Positions 1 to 11,555 of a DNA stretch of 64,000 nucleotides are shown here, one piece after another. How positions within the stretch are numbered: position 1 is the stretch's first letter; each line of letters starts with the position of its first letter. Source of the stretch: Zygaena filipendulae (taxonomy: Eukaryota; Arthropoda; Insecta; Lepidoptera; Zygaenidae); the NCBI GenBank assembly GCA_907165275.2, contig OU015655.1:6646501-6710500 (forward strand). Reading direction: 5' to 3'. Made by a program: the position numbers and the translations under genes. The notes beneath the pieces are model-generated. The model was not told the origin of the DNA. It did no database searches and saw only the letters and a list, made by a program, of their open reading frames with translations.

Positions 1-468
1 TTTTTTCTTCTTATTCATATATGTAAGCCTTTTTTGGCAAGTCATTGTTTTTAAAGTAGACCTCCTGTAAAAGCCAGTTTGGAAATTACAACAATATAGA
101 TTCAGTTTGATTAACGGAAAATTTAAAAAATACGGTCTACGCAAACAATGTTGCGGTCGAAAGTTAGTCAATTAAAAAGAAAAAATCATAAATCATAATA
201 TTATTATTAAATCTTATTATTTTATTAATATTAAGTTTTATAATTACCTACATCATAAAGAAAACTGTGTTTTAATCAAAATATTAGTTTTTTTCATATT
301 TAACTGCTATTTAATTTATGTAAAGCGAGTCAGATCTAGACGGCATAACACTGGTGTTTTCCTCTTTGCTGCCCCAAAACAATAAAACTAGGACAAATGA
401 AAAGAAAACACAGAACAAAGGCGGCATTATTGCTAGAGAGATCTTTTCAATGCAACAGTTTCTATCCA
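1..468. other. AT-rich stretch, nothing recognised
   Basis: No open frame, terminal repeat or RNA gene is apparent. The sequence is AT-rich and serves as the left flank of the Helitron-like copy that follows. Confidence 0.5.
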
Positions 469-822
469 TCTATACTAATATTATAAAGAGCAAAAGTTTG
501 TGAGTTAGTGAATTTGTGAGGTTGTAGGGGGTGATCTCTGGATCTACTGAACCGATTTTAAAGATTCTTTCACTTATAGGAAGCTACAGTGATCCTGAGT
601 GACTTAAGGTACTTTTTATCCCGAAGTTCCCGCGGGAACTCCGGAGATTGTGAGTATGTAAGGTTGTAGGGGTAATCTCTGGATAGGTATACTAAACCTA
701 TTTTAAAAATTCTTTCACTTATAAGAAACTACAGTGATCCTGAGTGATATAGGATACTTTTATCCCGGAATTCCCGCGGGAACTCCGAAATTACTGCGGG
801 TGAAACCGCGGAGGTCAGCTAG
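469..822 (+). mobile_element. Helitron-like element, internally duplicated copy
   Basis: It starts TCTATACTAATATTATAAAG and ends with the hairpin GCGGGTGAAACCGC followed by CTAG. The flanking bases are A on the left and T on the right, as expected for Helitron insertion between A and T with no target duplication and no terminal inverted repeat. The module GTAGGGG..ATCTCTGGAT..TTCTTTCACTTATA..CCCGCGGGAACTCC occurs twice in a row, so this copy is a partial internal tandem duplication. No Rep/helicase is encoded, so it is non-autonomous. Confidence 0.85.
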
Positions 823-1131
823 TTTAAAATAATTTTAGAACGAGTTCCCCGTTTTATTACTAGAATCGCGCCGTTTAACCGTAAACGTATAATATTTTTT
901 TGTGATAGTACAACTTACCACTCCGTTTTTTGAAAACTTTTTTAATCCGATTTTAATAACCCACATGTTCCTTAAGTTGAAAGATACTATCTTATATAGG
1001 TACTCTAAGTATAAACTAATCCTCATAATCCTATAATCCAATTTTAAAAAAATGTTATTGAAATCCGACTGCTAGTTTCAGAGAAATATGTGGACAAACA
1101 TTTACTTGTACACTTATTAAAATTGGCACTC

Positions 1132-1325
1132 CTGCCCCCCTAGCCAAATTAACATTTTACAATCGTTAACGCAAAGAAAACTAAGAAACGAACCGTTATG
1201 TCACTTGACCACGTAAAATCAACCAATCAAATCTCTAGCTTTGCATGACCACGTGACCTAACGAATTCATTCCTTGTTTTCTATGCGTTAACGATTGAAG
1301 AATGTCAATTTGGGTAGGGGGGGCT
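1132..1325. mobile_element. Fold-back TIR MITE (CC-rich ends)
   Basis: The left end (CCTGCCCCCCCTAGCCAAAT...CAATCGTTAACGCA) is mirrored at the right end (TGCGTTAACGATTGAAG...GGGTAGGGGGGGC). The paired arms are about 60 bp and extend through AGAAAACTAAG. No coding sequence. A related half-copy lies near 62140-62215. Confidence 0.6.
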
Positions 1326-1336
1326 ATTTACAAGCC

Positions 1337-1499
1337 CACAGACTAACTGCTGTTAATTGGCATTTAACTAGATTTAACTTAATCAGTCAAATACCTACCA
1401 ATTAACATTATTTTAATGAACGTCACTGATTGCGGCAATTTTGTTTTAAAAATCTTTACTTTAAGTAGGTAATCATTAAAACGACTCTAAGGGCGGCCG
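1337..1499 (-). mobile_element. Partial copy of CCGCACTCAGAGTCGAC fold-back MITE
   Basis: It contains the internal palindromic arms (TTAATTGGCATTTAA ... ACCAATTAACATT), the block GATTGCGGCAATTTTGTTTTA and the outer end TAATCATTAAAACGACTC..GCGGCC. These match one half of the full copies at 8446, 10589, 40134 and 58378. The outer left arm is missing. Confidence 0.6.
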
Positions 1500-1633
1500 T
1501 AAGATATGAATACTGTACAATTCCAACTATAAGTAAGCATAAGTGGGTTGAATTTATAATTATTTTAAACTTTTTTAGGTTGGTTATTAAACCCAAAAAA
1601 TACGAAGTGGCTCGATTCAGATGTCCGGAAGTA

Positions 1634-1957
1634 GGCTAGTTTCCTAAATTTTCTTTTTTAGTCCGTTTTGTAGATTATTAAAAAATATTGGACACGTATT
1701 TTTTTATTTTTTATGTAACCAAAAAATAACGGAGATATATCAAGTCGAAATTTCACATGACGTCACGCCTCGCTACAGTTTGTTCGCACGTTATAGCGAG
1801 CTGTGACATCACGAGTCCCCCACCCTAAACTTTAATGCGCTTTATCTATGCATATTTCCATTATTTTAAAAAAGCAAAAAATACGTGTCTTTTATTTTTT
1901 TATTATCTAACTGACGGACTAAATAGAATTTTGATTTTTTTACCCAGGAAACTAGCC
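1634..1957. mobile_element. TIR element with TA target duplication
   Basis: Ends GGCTAGTTTCC and GGAAACTAGCC are flanked by TA on both sides. The inverted similarity continues inwards through TTTAGTCCG / CGGACTAAA and the ACACGTATTTTT / AAAAATACGTGT blocks. The TA duplication fits a Tc1/mariner-type MITE. A related copy lies at 54851-55155. Confidence 0.65.
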
Positions 1958-1959
1958 TA

Positions 1960-4900
1960 TTAGCGAACATAGGTAAGTACCATTGTAGCGATACCAACTT
2001 GGTGCCAAGGCTATTCACAGAAAAGTTCCTGATAAGCATGCAATATTCTCGAATGGCAACTGTAGGTAGGTAGATACTGGATACTGACGTTAAGTTGCCG
2101 ATGCCAGGTCGAGCGCCGCTGCCGGCGCCGCCATTTTCCTTTATGCACCACGTGTTTATAAAGCAATATTATAAACTATTGTGTGGCCAAAATGTTAGTT
2201 GCACAACTTAGTTAAAAGAAAATTTAAATACTACTTATTTCATAGTGTATGTGTTATAGGTAGTCACCAAACGTACCTATAGTAGGTAGAAACCTAACAT
2301 AACAGTAGGTAGGTAGGCCTAATAAAAAAGGTGACAAAAATAATTCTACTATTATCACTTATAATTAATTATATCATCTATTATGTGCTCACATCGGATA
2401 AACATACCTGCGAAATTGAGGCATTCTATTGTATTCCATGTTCGACCACCACGCAAGATGCACGCACAAATACGCGAATAAACTTCACTAGAAGTCAAAT
2501 AAGAGTAAATTACAAACATCAAATTACACGACAATCCTGTAGCGCAACCTGCGAAAGTTGCCGCATTACTAACTGAACTGAAGTGAACTGTGAGCAGTAC
2601 GAGCACTAAACCAGGCCAAGCGATTGCGAGAAGAGTACCTACCTACTATCCCACCTAAACATTTAAATGTTAAAAAGAGACAAGTTCTATTAAATTTATT
2701 CTACTAAGCTAAATGTTAGGTGTTTTCATGTACCTAATTTATGATATTTAGGTATGTACAATGTACATTGTGTTGCGAACAAGTGTTTTTTTTAATCTTC
2801 ATTGAATAATTGAAAATGTCACCCTTATACGTATAAAAAACAATCTATAGTACCTACTACTGATACTAGAGTTTGCATTCTTATGTATATTAATAATAAT
2901 CACCATTTGTGGTACCTAAGCAATAAGCATATTTTAAAGTAAAAAGCGTAAAGGCAAAAAATGCTCGAATTTTCAGAAAGTAGAAACTATTTTTAGTTTC
3001 TGTCTATAGCTAACTAATGTATTTTTGTGAATCAATATGTTTGTACGCCTGGTGGTAAATCACTTGAAAACTAATAAACTGATTTGTTTCATCGCAGTCG
3101 CTTCTCAGATAAGGTTTAACGACATGTTATGTACAAATTTGAAACTAAGTACGACGGGCGCCGCCGATGCTGCACGAGGTATTTCCAAACATCACGCATC
3201 GTGTGCCATATCTAAATTATAGATAATAATTGAAATTATGTAATTATATGTTGTGTACGTGTGTGTACCTATACATATAAATCAAAATTAACATTCGTTG
3301 TACATGATATGTTCGCTGTACCTACATTTCTCACAAAATACGTATAAGTATAAATATACGTCATGATGATGGGATATAATTTTTTTTTTTATTAGGTACC
3401 TACCTAACAAAAGGAACAAAAAATGCTTGTCCAATATTTTTTATTAATAGCGGCCCTCGCGCGCTCTGCTGCTTTGCTACATTTCATTTACCCTGAGGAA
3501 ACCGGTTTGAGGTTGAACAACGATTTTCGGTTCAGGGTGCTTCCCGGACTGAAAATCTTTGTTCTCTCATATACATATTTTTTACATTTATTTTTTTACA
3601 TATTCTTCAATCCTAATATCAATTGGCAAACTAAGATGATTGTTCAAAAATGTAACAAGTCTTGCATGGATCTAACTATATCTGTCAATCGCAAAACATT
3701 AGCAAAAGTATCACAGTAAATTGTTTTACTATGATAGTAGATTAGGAAGTCTAAATAAACATTTGTAATTAGTGCTCCATGTCAGGTATTAAAAAAAAGT
3801 AATAACTTGATATCGCAGTGTGTAAATGAGAACCTTTCCCCCGCACAACCGTGCGCTTTGTTATTAGCGAACAGCACGCAGTAACAACGCTATGCATTGC
3901 AGTCGCCGGTCGCCACACTCACCACAAGCTTTCCATACCAAGTAGGTACAAGTCATGTTCACTTCGAAGTGTGCATGGTTACAATATTAACCGATTTGAT
4001 GAGGGACTTAATTTCACAAACTTCTATCTGTAGAGGCGAACATCCAAAGAATATTTAATTTCAAATACAATGATATACTTACTGTATTTGATAGACGTAA
4101 TAAATTTTCGAGTTCACAGAATATCTAGAAAAAGACTGACTGCATCAATAATGCGATGAGTTTTTTGTCCAAACTTTTCTACTACAGGAAATATGAGTTT
4201 AGTTAAAAAGGATCCTGATATTGGACCGGTAGGTAGCGTTGTATTTTATAGGTAGTGTTTTTAAGCTGGCGGCTTCTCATCTTTTTCAATAGATCTCGAG
4301 TGACTTATAAAGGAAGGGCTGCGGAACGCTACCTCCCTGCTAATTAGTTCTACCTATTTAAATCTATAATCAATTTCGGTAATTTCTAGGCAGGCAGTAA
4401 AGGTATTCGCTTTAAATATGATACTAATGTTTTACCAAATTCAGATCCATAGACACAAAAATTAAAACAATATGCCATAAAAAAGAGAACCTATTAAATT
4501 AAATTTTATGGAGATGGCTTCCTGTCTCCGGAGACCGCTGCGTTGTTGGTTCGTCTTTGGTATTGGTTGGTTATGGCATATTATTGAAGTTCGATCTAAA
4601 TTATGTGAGCAGCTTTATTCGACGCGATTATTTTATGGTTTACCTCCCTGGCCTCCCTACGCATCAACCTTACACGGATTTTTTAAGTTTTCTTTTTGGA
4701 TATTTTTGGTATCCAATTCCTACCTATCAACCTGCCCCACTCTTCCAACTGTCACTTTCGATGATTTCTGTGACCGAGTCGTTATTTTGTTTAAAGATAA
4801 TACCTGCTCTACCTGTATTTTTATATTTAATTCCTAACAGGGTTGGGTTTTTCTAGGTGGGTTCGTACGAATCGCGACAAATGAAGCAGCTCACATAATT

Positions 4901-5311
4901 TACATCAAACTTCACTTTTAAGTAAATTAGTTTGATCTTCAGTTATATTTCATTCTCTAAAAGAAGATATTCACCCTAAAAATGTTGTGGTGCGTCTGGT
5001 AGGATATTCACTGACATCAAGCTTAAGGGTCCGTAACACTTAATAAATATTTTGCGCCCGAGGAAAAAAAAAAGTTTTTTACACGACTACGCTTCAACCA
5101 CATCGCAAAAGGAGTTTGCATGGAAGATTTCACCGTACCCGACATACTTGGCACCAACAGATAACACTAGTTTACAAAATTTAATTGTCTAGTCATCCAC
5201 TACGCAACATATTGTATTGATCTTTCCTAACGTTCTTTTTTTGTTACGAGATTTGCACGCCGAATGAAAAACCTTTTTAGGTGAGGTTAGGGTTGCTGGG
5301 GGTCAGAGGCT
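1960..5311. other. 3.3 kb AT-rich stretch without a supportable gene
   Basis: The open frames here, such as 3423-3719(+), 4508-4837(+) and the overlapping pair at 2331-2606, lack recognisable domains, conserved motifs or splice context. They overlap one another in several frames. No terminal repeats were identified. Confidence 0.45.
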
Positions 5312-5497
5312 TTGATCTTTGTCTCCGAAATCAGTCGCAGACTCAGAGAGAGAGGTTTTGACGCCCGCTCCGGCTCCTACCTGACGCAAAGGCTGGCCAT
5401 CGCCATTCAACGCGGCAATGCAGCGAGTGTCATGGGCACCTTTGCGGCTGGTATGACCCGGGGCGGTATTTTTGTAATTTTTTTTTTTGTAAATTGA
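5312..5497 (+). pseudogene. Possible non-LTR reverse transcriptase C-terminal fragment
   Basis: The frame reads RLRERGFDARSGSYLTQRL then AIAIQRGNAASVMGT. This resembles the conserved block near the C-terminus of polyproteins encoded by lepidopteran non-LTR elements; I recognise the pattern but cannot name the clade. The frame runs into a T-rich tract and stops, with no catalytic YADD region nearby. It is most likely a 5'-truncated, dead insertion. Confidence 0.35.
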
Positions 5498-5499
5498 CC

Positions 5500-5870
5500 T
5501 AATATTTTTAGGTGATATAAAATTTTTGTTTAAAAATAAATTGTATATGTCACTGTCAAATTGTAAATACCGTTAGATAATCCGTATAACCGTATAATCT
5601 ATCTCGCGAGATTGTAAATTGTCAAAAGATCGCGAACCGTTTCCCGGCGATGTGCAAAAACAGTGTTTTGGCGCATCACCGGGAGCTGCCGCGGCAAGCT
5701 CGCTACGCTCGCTCAGCTGCAGTACAAACCTAACCGAACCATAATTATCATCTACCGAAAAATAAAGCGTTAAATGCATTAAATTGTAAGCAGTACGTTA
5801 CGGGTTCACAATCTTTTGACAGCTGTTAACAATCTATAGTATATTGACAACCTATGTGAATTTATTTAGT
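5500..5870. repeat. Dispersed repeat with short inverted words, family unknown
   Basis: It holds AATCTATCTCGCGAGATTGT, TTGTCAAAAGATCG and the word CTCGCTACGCTCGCTC. Near its right end it repeats ATCTTTTGACA and ends in a T/A-rich sequence. It is not coding. The edges are approximate and no target duplication was found. Confidence 0.35.
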
Positions 5871-6218
5871 TTAGTAGGCCGTGGACGACTAATAAATAAT
5901 CCGTGTAGTGGACGACTAGACACGTCGTATATTAATCGATAATAGGCGTATTTTACTGTATAAGATGTATTTAAAGTTTTTGCGTCATGAGTAGTTCAAG
6001 AGACGTTGTTTAAACAATCCAGATCATTAATGCTTGTAGAAAAGTTATATCAGAGTTGGTGAAAAATACCTATTTTGAGTATTTTTGATTGCTCTTGCTC
6101 TTGGGCTCCCAATTGTATTTGTAAATCGTGTGTGGAATATTTAAGATTATAGAAAAGTGGTAAAAGAAATGCCTGTACAGTGTACACTGACTATTTGGCG
6201 AGAACCACGAAATCATAT

Positions 6219-6360
6219 TGTTATTTTTGTAGCGTGAACGTAAACGGATTAAACACTAAAAATCGAGCTAAATGGCAATACCCAAGTACTAGTTGTGTTC
6301 AACGTCCAGTGCAGCATTCACTTGACTCTTCAGTGCCTAAAAATTATCTGAACCCTTAGA
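6219..6360 (+). pseudogene. Fragment of a CYFC-motif protein of unknown function
   Basis: One frame stays open over 46 codons, beginning CYFCSVNVNGLNTKNR and containing the tract RPVQHSLDSSVP before a stop. The C-Y-F-C start and the R-P-V-x-H-S tract look like a repeated, uncharacterised insect protein family I have seen in other genomes. I cannot confirm this without a search. A Helitron-like 3' end lies about 300 bp downstream. The fragment has no start codon and is truncated on both sides. Confidence 0.35.
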
Positions 6361-6429
6361 ACAAGATATTGATGGACCAAGCTCATCATCACAAAACGAT
6401 GCTGATTTTGAACGATGCCGAATATTTTT

Positions 6430-6678
6430 ACCTAAAATTGAGAGGGGTGATAAAAGAAGAGTAATCAAGCACAAAAAAAGTTCTTCTTGTCTGTCTGTCG
6501 TTTCTTCGCCATAATCTCCGAATCTACTGAACAGATTTTCATGCGGTTTTCACAGGTAGATTAAGCTTAGCCTGTAGCTACATAATATATAAGCTTTGTT
6601 TCATTCATATCGGATGTCGGGAAAAAAAGTTTTTACACAAAAACTTTTCACGCGGGTGAAACCGCAGGACACAGCTAG
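6430..6678 (+). mobile_element. Helitron-like element, GATGTCGGGAAAAAA subfamily
   Basis: It carries the internal block CTGAACAGATTTTCATGCGG, then GGATGTCGGGAAAAAA, and the hairpin GCGGGTGAAACCGC, ending ACACAGCTAG with T following. The 5' end is degraded, so the start is approximate; the intact relative at 63644-63950 shows the full structure. Confidence 0.7.
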
Positions 6679-7184
6679 TGATAATTATAATATTGAGACT
6701 TCTTCGGAAGTTGTTCTAACCACTGGACCATTATCGTATAGTTCCTCCTGCCGAAAAAAATGTATGCATTCAGCCGTCGCGCGGCATTTGAATATATTGA
6801 TCTTTTATTTAGTTTCGTCAAAGTTTGCGTTGGGAAGTTGGATTTATTATAATATTGTATTATTTGTAAAATATAAATATTTTACTGGCAGTTGATCCTT
6901 CCGCGATTTGCTCGCGTCAATTTATTTTTTTCTTTGATTACATAATCAAGGAAATAATAAAATAATAATGAGTAAACAATTACATCATTTGGAAAAATTT
7001 ACAAAAGTAAAGTCTTTAATACAGGGTGTAACGTTAAGAGGGTATTTTTTTTTGTAAAAAGGCATTCAATATTCGATTCTCGTCTCTAATAGCTGACTGA
7101 AAAAAAATTGGAGAAAAAAACTTACTGAAAAAAACCACGTGAGTGTTCTGTCGTGCTTAGTTCGTTTTGGTCGTAACGTGTTGT

Positions 7185-7325
7185 TTATGTTATAGCCTAT
7201 AGCCTTCCTCGATAAGTGACTATCTAACACGAAAATAATTTTTCAATTCGATCCAGTAGTTCCTGAGATTAGTACGTTCAACCAAACAAACAAACAAACT
7301 CTTCAGCTTTATTATTAGTACCTAT
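7185..7325 (-). mobile_element. Helitron-like 5'-end fragment
   Basis: On the minus strand it starts near TCTATAGGTACTAATAATAA and continues with GCTGAAGAGTTTGTTTGTTT and the block CTCAGGAACTACTGGATCGA. The same block recurs, more decayed, at 59527-59690. No 3' hairpin or CTAG end is adjacent, so the element is truncated. Confidence 0.5.
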
Positions 7326-7384
7326 AGATTAACAAATACAAAGTAGGTATATGTATAGGTAATAGTAAAAAATATTATAAGCTT

Positions 7385-7790
7385 TTGAAAATTACATCAC
7401 GTGATCACATAGATATCACGAAAACATGAAGCTTGACCTACCAACACGATGAGTCTTGTAACTTGCAGTTTCATAGATATGAGCTGTCTAAAATTTGACC
7501 ACGTTATCACATAGATATCACAAAACATGAAGTTTGAGTACCAACGTGATATGACTGCATCCTATAGTTTGGGAGTTATAAGCGTTTAAAAATTTTGTCA
7601 CGTGAACACATAGATACCACGAAAACATGAAGTTTAAACAGCAACATGATGGGGTTGTCTCTCATACTAGTTTCGGGGGTATGAGCTTTACAAAAAAAAA
7701 TTTGTTACTATCACGTGGTCACATAGACACAATAAAAATATGAAGTTGTACCAACATGATATGGCTGCGTGTCATTGCTGATTGCATCGG
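7385..7790 (+). repeat. Diverged tandem repeat, four units of about 100-113 bp
   Basis: Units begin CACGTGATCACATAG at about 7398, CACGTTATCACATAG at 7500, CACGTGAACACATAG at 7599 and CACGTGGTCACATAG at 7712. Each continues with ATATCACGAAAACATGAAG, an ACCAACATGAT block and a poly-A/T-rich tail. The spacings are 102, 99 and 113 bp. It is a short old minisatellite-like array, not coding. Confidence 0.75.
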
Positions 7791-8445
7791 AGATAAACGT
7801 TGAATTACCCTGGGCCGTGGTGAGAATTTTACCTTTCGAAAATATGATCTCTCTTTTTTACGCATCGAGAAAACAAGACAGAGATAGCAAAAATTTATTC
7901 AACACAAAAATAATATAAAATACTTGTACGGGCTACCCGTAGCTTATAAGGTCTACCTACTTGTACGTGACTCAGAACAAAATGTAGTTACGCCTTCGCT
8001 TCGGCTACTAAATACCTACCAACTACATCAGTAATATGTATATTCCAAATTCAATTCTAAATTATCCCGGTAGATAAAATTGTCAACGCCGCGACACCTT
8101 TCGATCCTTTTGGAACTCACTACAAACCACTGCATTCGGGGTACTTGTCAGTCTACAGCCAGACCACAGCTGTTTATAGACCGGGCCGCCATTTTCGTAC
8201 ACTTATACTGTATACGCTCTCACACAAGAGATTCGACCAAAATTTAATATTTTTGAAATTATGTTATTTGTTCACTATCTGCAAAGATTTGAGACTTATG
8301 CGGCATCTAGACCAATAGTAGTATTTTATAAAATAAAGCCTAATAACCAAAAACAGCCGTAGTGTAAGAAAACTCGGTAGACAATTTGTATGAAAACTAG
8401 CCCTAACACCCGCACCTTAAGTAATCATTAAACCGACTCTGTCGA

Positions 8446-8679
8446 CCGCACTCAGAGTCGACTTTAATGACTACTTGGTTAAGTATAGATTTTTAAAACA
8501 AAACTGCCGCAATCAGAGACGTTCAGTGAATTAATGTTAATTGGCATTAAATGAGATGTAACCTAATTAGTTAAATGCCAATTAACATTGATTTATTAAC
8601 TTTGTATGATTGCGGCAGTTTTGTTATAAAAATCTATACTTAACTAAGTAATCATTAAAGTCGACTCTGAGTGCGGCGG
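8446..8679. mobile_element. CCGCACTCAGAGTCGAC fold-back MITE, full copy
   Basis: The outer arms CCGCACTCAGAGTCGACTTT and AAAGTCGACTCTGAGTGCGG enclose TTTTAAAACAAAACTGCCGC and its mirror, with TTAATTGGCATT / AATGCCAATTAA at the centre. Almost the whole element can fold on itself. Just left of it (8418-8440) is the outer end of another, diverged copy (AAGTAATCATTAAACCGACTCTG). Confidence 0.8.
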
Positions 8680-9007
8680 TGTATGACTTTACTTGCTTGG
8701 TCTTGCGGGCACACACTTTAACGTTATTTTAAAGATCATGAGTTGAGTTCTAAAACCTATATTATTACAAGTTGTGTTAGTAGTAGGTATATTTAGTTAA
8801 CTTAAAATTTATCCGATTAAAAGTAAGAGAATAAATATAACCTAAGTATTTTTAGGTGGTATACGGGGTACCTATATCTTGTAAATCTATAACTAAAGTT
8901 TTTGCATATGCTTTTAACAGTTATGTCAAAGTAGTCGGAAAAAGTGGCTTCTAATGCTTTTAATTTTCTGGTATTAAGTAACATATTATTGTTGAGTTTA
9001 TAATAGA

Positions 9008-9266
9008 TCCTACTAATATTATAAACGCGAAAGTTTGTAAGTATGTATGTATGGATAGATGGATGGATGGATGGATGGATGGATGGATGGGTGGATGGAT
9101 GTTTGTTACGCTTTCACGCAAAAACTACTGGATGGATTTAAATGAAACTTTACAATAATATAGCTACAGGGTCAGATAGGCACAGCATCAGATAGGGTAC
9201 ATTTTATCCCGGAATTCCCGCGGGAACTCTGAAATTAACGCGGGTGAAACCGCGGGGCACAACTAG
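9008..9266 (+). mobile_element. Helitron-like element carrying a GGAT microsatellite
   Basis: It starts TCCTACTAATATTATAAACG and ends GCGGGTGAAACCGCGGGGCACAACTAG with A on the left and T on the right. The 5' part holds a (GGAT)n array (about 9051-9102). Microsatellite growth inside this Helitron-like family has been described for Lepidoptera. No protein is encoded. Confidence 0.8.
9051..9102 (+). repeat. (GGAT)n microsatellite
   Basis: About 12 units of GGAT, with an initial GGATAGAT and one GGGT interruption. It lies inside the Helitron-like copy. Confidence 0.9.
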
Positions 9267-9670
9267 TTTTTAATAATACGATTTGTAATAATTTTTAAGC
9301 TGGCTGTACAAAACATGTTTTAAAATAGGTACACGAATTACCTACTACTTGAGGCGAATCAAGAATAAAGTGGGACTAAACAAGAATAAAATAATAAGTT
9401 ATTCATTACTATTATATATAAAAAATATAAAATCACAATCTTTTTCGAATTTACGCCATTGATTGCACATACCTTACCTACCTATATGAAAATCAATAAA
9501 ATCTGAAATCTGAACAGCGCGGGCTGGGGTCGGCAACGTTTTTCGGCACGTGTGCTTCAAAGTTGCAAGCCCACCTGTCGGCAGGTGCCAAGCGAGACGC
9601 AACAACTGCGCATAGTTTTTTATTATTATTCCGAAAGAATAATAATACATAGGTAATTATACTTGTTAAC

Positions 9671-9868
9671 CTCAGACCAAATAAAAACTAAAGACGGAAC
9701 GTCTGGAACAACGAAGTGAAGCCGGTTGCGTATGCATGTGGTGATTAGGAAAGTGTATGGATTTGCAAGTGTGTGCGTGTTTCTGTGTACGTGCACGGTG
9801 TGGTGTCTTTTTCCGGGCTTCACTTATTTGTTCTAGGCGTTCTGTCTTTAGTTTTTATTTGGTCTGAG
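9671..9868. mobile_element. 8-bp-TSD MITE of the CTCAGACC family, 198 bp
   Basis: Terminal repeats begin CTCAGACCAAATAAAAACTA and are inverted at the right end. The target duplication TTGTTAAC is perfect on both sides (9663-9670 and 9869-9876). An 8-bp duplication fits hAT or P superfamily. This copy lacks the THAP-coding segment present in the longer relatives at 11199, 11668 and 17103. Confidence 0.9.
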
Positions 9869-10099
9869 TTGTTAACTTACCTCTTCATAAAATGTCGTGT
9901 ATTCTAGGATTTTAAGGTGGTATATGGAGGATATGGTATGGAGTAAGCAAATGAATGTTACTAAACTCAATATGCCATATTTGCTCATCACCATCACCAT
10001 TATGTATGTAACTAACAGTTATCGGTTGTTGAGGGCTTAAGAAAGTGGTCTAGGTTGTACCTACTTAAGATAATATATCTAATAATATAATTATAATCC

Positions 10100-10525
10100 A
10101 CAACACACAGATCTACTTGATCCCACACTAAGCTATAAGCGATATTTTTAAGCGGACACTGACTTAACTGATACGGTATCCAAACACCATAATGTGGTAC
10201 CCTTTTCCCAATTCGTTCAAATGTCGTTGTATTGTTATGTGAACATTTAAAAAGTATAGCTAAAGTACGCGATGGAAGCCTGGGATATTCCTCAATTAAC
10301 GACGAATCTATCCATGTCCATTTCCACTGATCGGCCAGCCGCTGGTCGCTATCTTTAAGTTGTAGCCTCTTGCCTCTGAAAGGCTCTGATACGGCTTCCG
10401 CACAGCTACCGCCGCTGAGTGGTATATTCCAGTCAGGTATTCGTAGAGCAAGCAATGTCCAACGTGAGTTTTCATATCGTACATTTTTATGTGATGTTTG
10501 CCCCCGATGCTCAAAACTATAAGTG
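10100..10525 (-). pseudogene. Decayed mariner transposase N-terminal region
   Basis: The minus-strand frames read HCLLYEYLTGIYHSAA, then GRKLQLKD-like and SSLIEEYPRLPSRTLA, then FERIGKRVPHYGVWIPYQLS. The order and spacing match the N-terminal helix-turn-helix region of mariner-family transposases (a leader like LLYEF-GH-A-EA, then RSGRP, then the IGK...G-WVPHEL block). At least one frameshift separates the two halves. The catalytic DD34D region is missing, so the copy is inactive. The boundaries are where the similarity fades. Confidence 0.6.
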
Positions 10526-10588
10526 AGATGAACAAGCGCCGCTCGCTGTCTATAAGCTCGCTTTTTGAGTGCACTACTAACATGAATT

Positions 10589-10821
10589 ATGAGTCTTTCC
10601 GCCGCACTATGATTACTTAGTTAAGTATAAATTTTTAAAACAAAACTGCCGCAATCAGACAAGTTTAATAAATTAATGTTAATTGGCATTTAACTAGTTA
10701 AGTTACATCTCATTAAATGCCAATTAACATTAATTTACTGAGCGTCTCTTATTACGGCATTTTTGTTTTAAAAATCTATACTTAACTAAGTAATCATTAA
10801 AGTCGACTCTGAGTGCGGCCG
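10589..10821. mobile_element. CCGCACTCAGAGTCGAC fold-back MITE, full copy
   Basis: Same structure as the copy at 8446: outer GCCGCACT..TGATTACTTAGTTAAG and AATCATTAAAGTCGACTCTGAGTGCGGC, with central TTAATTGGCATTTAA / TTAAATGCCAATTAA arms. The left outer arm has lost the AGAGTCGAC segment. Confidence 0.8.
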
Positions 10822-11198
10822 TTTGTCACTTAAAAATTCTATTCTATAAATCCTCGATCTTAGAGTATTCTAGAGTTTCTTGAAATAACTTTTTACTAAT
10901 CGCTTATTATTTACGTGCAAACCTAATAAATTACATTAGCTGGTAGTAGTTCGTTCCAAATGTCAGATTCATTTGTATTTTTTTCAATATTAGTGATAAT
11001 GATCGGTGAAGTGTGAACCGACGTATTGACCTCACAGTTGGTAGTCTAATCACAGAAAATAATATAATACTACCTGGTAAGGTAGATAAGGGTTAGTTTT
11101 TGTTATTTCCGTGCCGATTTTATTTAATTGTTCAGCAAATATCGGCATTACTATTTCATATTCCTAATCAATTCTAACCGTTATATAATGATTTCAGA

Positions 11199-11555
11199 CT
11201 CAGACCAAATAAAAACTAAAGACGGAACGCGTAGAACAAACAAGTGAAGTCCGGAAAAAGACACCACGCCGTGCACGTACACAGAAACACACACACACTT
11301 ACAAGCAAAAGACACCTTACCTTTTAGTTTGAACTTTGAGCTTCTCCCGCTAATGTTGGTGACGCAACAATTAAGTTAGAAAAATGCCATATTGTGTCGT
11401 CAATAGTCAAAAAATAAAATACAGCATGGAATCACTTATCACCAGTAAGTAAACTTAGCATATCATACACTTTCCTAATCACAACATGCATACGCATTAA
11501 CCGGCTTCACTTCGTTGTTCGAGACGTTCCGCCATTAGTTTTTATTTGGTCTGAG
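11199..11555 (+). mobile_element. CTCAGACC-family element carrying a THAP-like first exon, 357 bp
   Basis: The ends CTCAGACCAAATAAAAACTA are inverted at both sides. The duplication ATAATGAT abuts the right end, but on the left it is separated from the terminus by 6 bp (TTCAGA) that partly copies the terminus. Inside, on the plus strand from about 11383, is ATGCCATATTGTGTCGTC (MPYCVV), followed in another frame by KIQHGITYHQ and then GTAAGT. This resembles the start of a THAP zinc finger (M-P-x-C-x-V ... G-I-S-Y-H) ending at a splice donor. A small frameshift is present. Confidence 0.75.

Noticed and set aside
2331..2606. Frames of 81 and 83 codons on opposite strands
   Set aside because: They overlap fully and neither has a recognisable motif. 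The minus frame's hydrophobic start is not enough to call a secreted protein.
4508..4856. Two overlapping frames of about 100 codons
   Set aside because: Different frames over the same AT-rich DNA, no domain, no splice signals.
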